DNA from: Pontibacter flavimaris
GTDB taxonomy: Bacteria; Bacteroidota; Bacteroidia; Cytophagales; Hymenobacteraceae
NCBI RefSeq assembly: GCF_001907195.1
Contig: NZ_LVWA01000011.1
Coordinates: forward strand, 1-57,294
Length of the DNA: 57,294 bases
Direction of reading: 5' to 3'
Part shown: piece by piece, positions 53,157 through 57,294 of the stretch
Position numbering within the stretch: the first letter of the stretch is position 1
Layout: every line of letters begins with the position of its first letter
The notes under the pieces: model-generated
Databases searched by the model: none
What the model was told of the DNA's origin: nothing
What the model saw: the letters and a program-made list of their open reading frames with translations, nothing else
Program-made: the position numbers and the translations under genes

Positions 53157-55232
53157 GTGTCGCTCCGCCTCATCACCACCGCCTCACCCTGGCTTATACT
53201 TGCCTGCCTGGCAGCGGGCGCGCTGTATGCGTGGCTGCTCTACAGTAAAAAAGCGCCGTGGCCAAAATCGCTCAACTATGGCCTGGCAGCGCTGCGATTT
53301 GTGGTGGTAAGTATACTTTGTTTTCTGCTGATGGGGCCACTGATAAGGTACGTATCCAACACCACGGTGCCTCCTACTATTGTGTTTGCCTTGGATAACT
53401 CGCAATCGGTGGCGCTATTTTCGGACTCTGCGGCGCTGCAGGCCACCCAGCAGCAACTGCAACAGGTGCGGGAGCGGCTGGAGGAACAGGGCTACCGGAC
53501 GGCCATACAGACGCTGGGCGAGGAGCAGCAGGAAAGTATAAATAATGTAACCTACGGCTTCGAGACCACTAACCTGAGCCAGCTGCTGACGCGGGTGCAG
53601 GATAAATATGTAGGGCAGAACCTGGCGGGTGTGGTGTTGCTCTCGGATGGCATCGTGAACCAGGGCATGTCGCCGACCTACAGCAACTATGGCTATACTT
53701 TGTACCCGGTGGCCGTGGGCGATACCGTGCCGAAGAAAGACGTGCTGTTAGCCTCGCTGCGCTACAACAAGGTAAACTACAGCGGCAGCCGCTTCCCGCT
53801 GGAGGTGGAGGTGCAGCAAGAGGGCTTTGGCGGCCGGACGGCCAACGTTATACTTCAGGAGAACGGCAAAACCATCGCCAGCAAGAAGGTGCTTTTCAGA
53901 GATAACCAGCCGGTGCAGCAGGTGCCGTTCCAGGTGCTGGCCAGTGGGTTGGGAAAGCGCCATTACGTGGTGCAGGTAGCGCCGCTGGAGGGCGAGTTCA
54001 CCACCCTCAACAACACCAAGCATGCTTATATCGATGTGGTGAAGGGCAAGATAAAAGTGCTCATCGCCGCTGCCGCCCCGCACCCCGATATCAAGGCCAT
54101 CCGCTCCGCCATCGAATCGAACGAGAATTATGAGACAACCCTGTTTATACCCAGCGTGAACGAGCTGAAGCAACAGGATTACGATGTGGCAGTGCTGCAC
54201 CAACTGCCCGGGCGCATGGCCGGTGCCGAGCCCGCGCTTAACCTGGTGCGCCAGAAGAACCTGCCTGCTCTCTACATCCTCGGCCCGCAAAGCGACCTGC
54301 CCAACTTCAACCGTTTGAACATTGGTATCAACCTGATCAGCAGCGGGCAAACCGATGAGGTAACGGCGGTGCCCAACTCCAGCTTCAGCAATTTCCAGCT
54401 GCCCGAGAACGCGGCGGAGCGGCTGCAGGAGTACCCGCCGGCGCGGGTGCCCTTTGGCGATGTCAGGCTATCCCCCAACACCGAAGTTATACTTTACCAG
54501 CAGGTGGGCCGCGTGCGCACCAACAAGCCGCTGCTCACGGTGCAGACCTCCGATAACAAGCGCAACGCCGTGCTGCTGGCCTCCGGCACCTGGCAGTGGC
54601 GCCTGCAGGAGGCCGCCAACCACGAGCAGCCCCAGGTCTACAACCAGCTCATTACCAACCTGGTGCAGCTCCTGAACGCGCCACGAAACAAGAAGCGCCT
54701 GAACGTGTACCCTACTCAAACCGAGTATACCAGCTCCGACGAGATCCGCTTTAACGCAGAAGCCTACAACGAGGCGCTGGAGCCAATCTATGGTCAGAAC
54801 ATTACCTTAAAAATTACCGGCGAGGACGAACAGACCCGCAATTTTACCTTTGCCAACGGCGAGAACCAGAGCGGCGTGAACATCGGCACCCTGCCCGGCG
54901 GGCGCTATACCTACACGGCCACGGCAAGTATAAACAGGCAGCAGCAAAAGGACGAAGGGGAGTTTGTGGTGGAGGAACTGCAGCTGGAGGCGCTCAACGC
55001 CGTGGCTGACCATAACCTGCTCTTCCAGCTGGCCAGCAACAGCGGCTCCAGGCTATATTATCCGCAGCAACTGCAGCAGCTGGAGCAGGACATTCTGCAG
55101 GCAGACCACAAAAACGTGATCTACAGCAAAGAGGAGCTCAGCGACCTGGTGGACATGAAATGGCTCTTCTTCCTGCTGCTGGGCCTGGTGATCGTGGAGT
55201 GGTTCGTGCGCAAGTATAACGGCAGTTATTGA
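53157..55232 (+). CDS. Large VWA-like membrane protein
   Basis: A 691-aa membrane protein with two N-terminal transmembrane helices (about 10-30 and 42-62), a central domain starting VFALDNSQSVALFSD that resembles a von Willebrand A metal-site strand (D-x-S-x-S) with VVLLSDGIVNQG as its second strand, further Ig-like and Rossmann-like segments (KVLIAAAAPHPDIKAI; LPALYILGP), and one C-terminal transmembrane helix (about 666-685). This architecture is common in Bacteroidota beside BatA/BatD-type genes, but here it stands alone. Its role is unknown; envelope stress or assembly is a guess. The start is a GTG at 53157, as no in-frame ATG precedes the first helix. Confidence 0.85.
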   Translation: MSLRLITTASPWLILACLAAGALYAWLLYSKKAPWPKSLNYGLAALRFVVVSILCFLLMGPLIRYVSNTTVPPTIVFALDNSQSVALFSDSAALQATQQQLQQVRERLEEQGYRTAIQTLGEEQQESINNVTYGFETTNLSQLLTRVQDKYVGQNLAGVVLLSDGIVNQGMSPTYSNYGYTLYPVAVGDTVPKKDVLLASLRYNKVNYSGSRFPLEVEVQQEGFGGRTANVILQENGKTIASKKVLFRDNQPVQQVPFQVLASGLGKRHYVVQVAPLEGEFTTLNNTKHAYIDVVKGKIKVLIAAAAPHPDIKAIRSAIESNENYETTLFIPSVNELKQQDYDVAVLHQLPGRMAGAEPALNLVRQKNLPALYILGPQSDLPNFNRLNIGINLISSGQTDEVTAVPNSSFSNFQLPENAAERLQEYPPARVPFGDVRLSPNTEVILYQQVGRVRTNKPLLTVQTSDNKRNAVLLASGTWQWRLQEAANHEQPQVYNQLITNLVQLLNAPRNKKRLNVYPTQTEYTSSDEIRFNAEAYNEALEPIYGQNITLKITGEDEQTRNFTFANGENQSGVNIGTLPGGRYTYTATASINRQQQKDEGEFVVEELQLEALNAVADHNLLFQLASNSGSRLYYPQQLQQLEQDILQADHKNVIYSKEELSDLVDMKWLFFLLLGLVIVEWFVRKYNGSY

Positions 55233-55236
55233 TAGC

Positions 55237-55274
55237 TACGTTGTAGGGTGTGTAAGCTATACTTGGACAACGTA
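55237..55274. other. Inverted repeat in spacer
   Basis: TACGTTGT...ACAACGTA, 8-bp arms, 22-nt loop, just after the VWA-like gene. No T-run follows. The 238-bp spacer also holds TTTCTGC-gaga-GCAGAAA (55322-55339) and a perfect AAGTATACTT (55379-55388). Possible weak terminator. Confidence 0.35.
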
Positions 55275-55470
55275 TGGCGGCAGCGTAAATGTGGCTGAAT
55301 TTTGGCATGTTTTCAACCTGCTTTCTGCGAGAGCAGAAAAACATACTTTATGCTGCATCCCACAACCTAAGGGCAGAAAAGTATACTTCGTTCTAGCTGT
55401 ACCTTCTCAGCCAGCTACAAGTATATAATAGTATGCATCCCTAGATTCTGTAAATCCTGATTCAGACAAA

Positions 55471-56052
55471 ATGCTCAGTGTCTCCCCCGTCGTACTTACC
55501 ACCAAGCGCCTGCTGCTCCGCGAGCTGACACCGGCTATTTTCAACCAGCTCTTCCTAAAAAAGACCAAGGAGGAGATCATGACGTACCTGCACCTGCAGA
55601 CCGACCAGCAGTTCGAGGAGATGGAGGAGCGCTACACCAAGGGCATCACCACGTATTTTCATGATTTTAAAGGCTTCCACCTGCTGGACCGCGAGACGAA
55701 GCAGGTCATCGGCCACTGCGACTTTCATACCTGGGTGCCCGGCCACCGCCGCGCGGAGGTGGGCTATGCCATGACCAATCCAAAGTATAAAAACAAGGGC
55801 CTGATGACGGAAGCGCTGGAAACTATACTTACCTTTGGCTTCCGGCAAATGGACCTGTACCGCGTGGAGGCGCTGATCGCCGATTACAACACGCCCTCGC
55901 TGCAGCTGGTGCAGCATTTTGGCTTTAAGCGCGAAGGCCGGCTGCGCAACCACTACCTGGTAGGTGGCCAACTGGAGGATTCCATCATGTTCTCGCTCCT
56001 GAAACCGGAGTTTGAGGAGTGGCAGGCCAGGCAGCAAAAGCAGTCGGGCTAG
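55471..56052 (+). CDS. GNAT-family acetyltransferase (RimJ/RimL type)
   Basis: Acetyltransferase of 193 aa of the RimJ/RimL-like branch. It has LTTKRLLLRELTPAIF at the start, IGHCDFHTWVPGHRRAEVGYAM, the acetyl-CoA loop in KYKNKGLMTEALETIL, and YRVEALIADYNTPSLQLVQHFGFKREGRLRNHYLVGGQ, which ends in the typical R-x-x-x-x-x-G pattern. Family members acetylate N-terminal amines of ribosomal proteins or small molecules; the actual substrate is open. It ends 29 bp before the chosen start of the pseudouridine synthase gene, so the two are likely co-transcribed. Confidence 0.9.
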   Translation: MLSVSPVVLTTKRLLLRELTPAIFNQLFLKKTKEEIMTYLHLQTDQQFEEMEERYTKGITTYFHDFKGFHLLDRETKQVIGHCDFHTWVPGHRRAEVGYAMTNPKYKNKGLMTEALETILTFGFRQMDLYRVEALIADYNTPSLQLVQHFGFKREGRLRNHYLVGGQLEDSIMFSLLKPEFEEWQARQQKQSG

Positions 56053-56081
56053 CTAAACCATCCACGATTTATACTTATACT

Positions 56082-56759
56082 TTGAAATACATCCTAGTAA
56101 ATAAGCCCTACGAAGTGCTCACGCAGTTCACCGACGAGGCAGGCCGCGCCACGCTGAAGGATTTTGTGCCCGTGCCTGGTATCTACCCCGTCGGCCGCCT
56201 CGATTATGACAGCGAGGGACTGGTGCTGCTGACTGATGACAAAAAACTGCAGCACCGCCTCTCCGACCCCAAGTTTAAGGTTGAGAAAACCTACTGGGTG
56301 CAGGTGGAGGGTGTGCCTGCTGATGAGGCGCTGACCAGGTTGCGGCTAGGCGTTCAGATAAAGGGCGGCAAAACAACCCCGGCCAAAGTGCGCCTGCTGG
56401 AGGGCGATCCTGACGTATGGGAGCGCTCCACCCCAATCCGTTTCCGGAAAAACGTCCCCACCACTTGGCTGGAGATCAAAATAGCACAGGGCATGAACCG
56501 CCAGGTGCGCCGCATGACCGCCGCCGTGGGTTACCCCACGCTCCGCCTGATCCGTCCGGAAATTGGCCCGCTAAGTATAGGCAGTCTGCAGCCCGGTGAG
56601 TGGCGCGAACTTACCCCCGAGGAAGTGGAGCAGCTACAAAGTATAGCCAAAGGCAGCAGCGGAAGTGACGGCAGTGGTGTACGCACCAAAGGTTTCGGTA
56701 CCGCCGGCAAAGGCCGCAGGAGCAGCGGCAAAGGTGGATTCCGGAAGCAGATTAATTAA
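56082..56759 (+). CDS. RluE-type 23S rRNA pseudouridine synthase
   Basis: Ribosomal RNA pseudouridine synthase (RsuA/RluB/E/F family) of 225 aa lacking an S4 domain, as in RluE. The catalytic Asp is in VGRLDYDSEGLVLLTDD, with KTYWVQVEG and KIAQGMNRQVRRMTAAVGYPTLRLIR further on. A Gly/Ser/Lys/Arg-rich tail follows, as is common in Bacteroidota. The open frame extends back to an ATG at 56019 overlapping the GNAT gene by 34 nt, but family similarity begins at KYILVNKPYEVLTQF, preceded by TTG at 56082, so a TTG start is proposed. That TTG lies inside a TATACTTTG motif. The start remains uncertain. Confidence 0.85.
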   Translation: MKYILVNKPYEVLTQFTDEAGRATLKDFVPVPGIYPVGRLDYDSEGLVLLTDDKKLQHRLSDPKFKVEKTYWVQVEGVPADEALTRLRLGVQIKGGKTTPAKVRLLEGDPDVWERSTPIRFRKNVPTTWLEIKIAQGMNRQVRRMTAAVGYPTLRLIRPEIGPLSIGSLQPGEWRELTPEEVEQLQSIAKGSSGSDGSGVRTKGFGTAGKGRRSSGKGGFRKQIN

Positions 56760-56889
56760 AGATGATGTTTCTTACAGCTTCAAAATTCCGGAAGTAGAGC
56801 CCCAGCGCCTTCCTGCAAGTGCTCCGGGTTTTCCGATTCATAAGGCTGTGGTTTTTATACTTGAGTTATACTTTATACTTGCTGTTCCA

Positions 56890-57294
56890 GGTTTAAAATT
56901 GCTGTTCCGGACACCCCTGTCCGGAACCTCTCTGCTGCGGATTCCCTAATCCGCGTAAGCATACTTTTTATACTTGCTGATTTATACTTACTGCTATACT
57001 TCATACTTTCCTGGCGCAAGCTGAAAGTCCCGGAGCATTTCGGGGCGTCCGCCTGTGTCTTTATACTTCAGCCATACTTCCCTAGCCGCTGCTTTCTACT
57101 TTTTGACACAGGCTATACTTACTAGCTGCTGCTGATCCTGTAGTTCCCACAAGCCTATAGTTTCATCTCTTGGTTTGGTGCTCTCAAGCCCGAGAGGGCT
57201 CGTCCTTTGGCATCGCGCTGTGTTCCCTCCTGCGCCAGGGCGCTGCCACTAACGTGGCACCGGATCTCACAAGGCGCTCAACCCAAGGACTGGG
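56890..57294 (+). repeat. Palindrome-module island F (cut by window end)
   Basis: Begins with GTTCCGGACA-cccc-TGTCCGGAAC (56904-56927) and GCGGATT...AATCCGC hairpins shared with island B, then a GGCGCAAG.../CTTGTG-type module that is interrupted by an extra GTCCCGGAGCATTTCGGGGC palindrome (about 57028-57047). The type 2 core (about 57080-57294) matches islands B and D up to CTCAACCCAAGGACTGGG at the last base. The island continues beyond the window. Confidence 0.82.

Noticed and set aside
1..57294. AAGTATA as the sigma-factor -7 element
   Set aside because: It occurs within genes in both orientations, and mismatch-free promoters such as that of lpdA use TAnnTTTG, which TATACTTTG does not fit in spacing.

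Overview
The window reads as a chromosomal segment of a GC-rich Bacteroidota, most like the Cytophagales/Hymenobacteraceae (Pontibacter-like). Supporting signs are a TonB receptor paired with a DUF4249-type lipoprotein, a CarboxypepD_reg/PD40 lipoprotein, Bacteroidota-type promoters (TTTG-N19-TAnnTTTG), tandem acyl desaturases, a YpdA-type reductase and a complete curli system. The genus is an inference from gene content only. I found no tRNA, rRNA, phage, insertion sequence or CRISPR array.

Layout. 0.7-2.5 kb: exonuclease VII (xseA-xseB). 3.2-6.2 kb: an uncharacterised gene divergent from pncB, then a small HNH protein. 6.4-16.7 kb, all on the minus strand: a four-gene operon (109-aa protein, 7-TM protein, histidine kinase, receiver-only regulator), then csgE-csgF-csgG, two very large acidic curlins, a CsgB-like curlin and a PD40 lipoprotein. 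17-28.6 kb: thioredoxin, an NtrY/NtrC-type two-component pair, and divergent from it a MacA/MacB-type efflux cluster (HlyD, ATPase, permease) with an M61 peptidase and a TolC-type channel. 29.5-33.7 kb: TonB receptor plus lipoprotein, and a CPBP protein. 33.8-42.2 kb: purine nucleoside phosphorylase, sppA, a small membrane protein, rarA, an AI-2E-type permease, an EamA transporter and an RhlE-type helicase. 43.1-49.8 kb: ypdA, a GNAT protein, two tandem desaturases, lpdA and a TPR protein. 50.6-56.8 kb: an M23 peptidase, fabG, a large VWA-like membrane protein, a second GNAT protein and an RluE-type pseudouridine synthase.

The most unusual content is partly non-genic. (1) The heptamer AAGTATA/TATACTT is scattered through genes and spacers in both orientations far beyond chance. 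(2) Six intergenic islands are mosaics of the same palindromic modules. (3) A TGAATGAG-based element sits at or just after the stop codons of four unrelated genes. (4) The two large curlins alternate an ordinary curlin strand with an almost invariant aspartate-rich strand (NDADIDQDG), which predicts an amyloid with a continuous carboxylate ladder on one face. (5) A compact regulatory operon with an output-less receiver lies directly upstream of csgEFG in the same direction.

Working together: the curli block makes, secretes (CsgG pore with CsgE and CsgF) and polymerises surface fibres, plausibly under control of the adjacent membrane protein/kinase/receiver operon. The NtrC-type pair probably controls the divergent efflux cluster. 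The remaining genes are mostly housekeeping (DNA repair, NAD and purine salvage, protein quality control, lipid metabolism).
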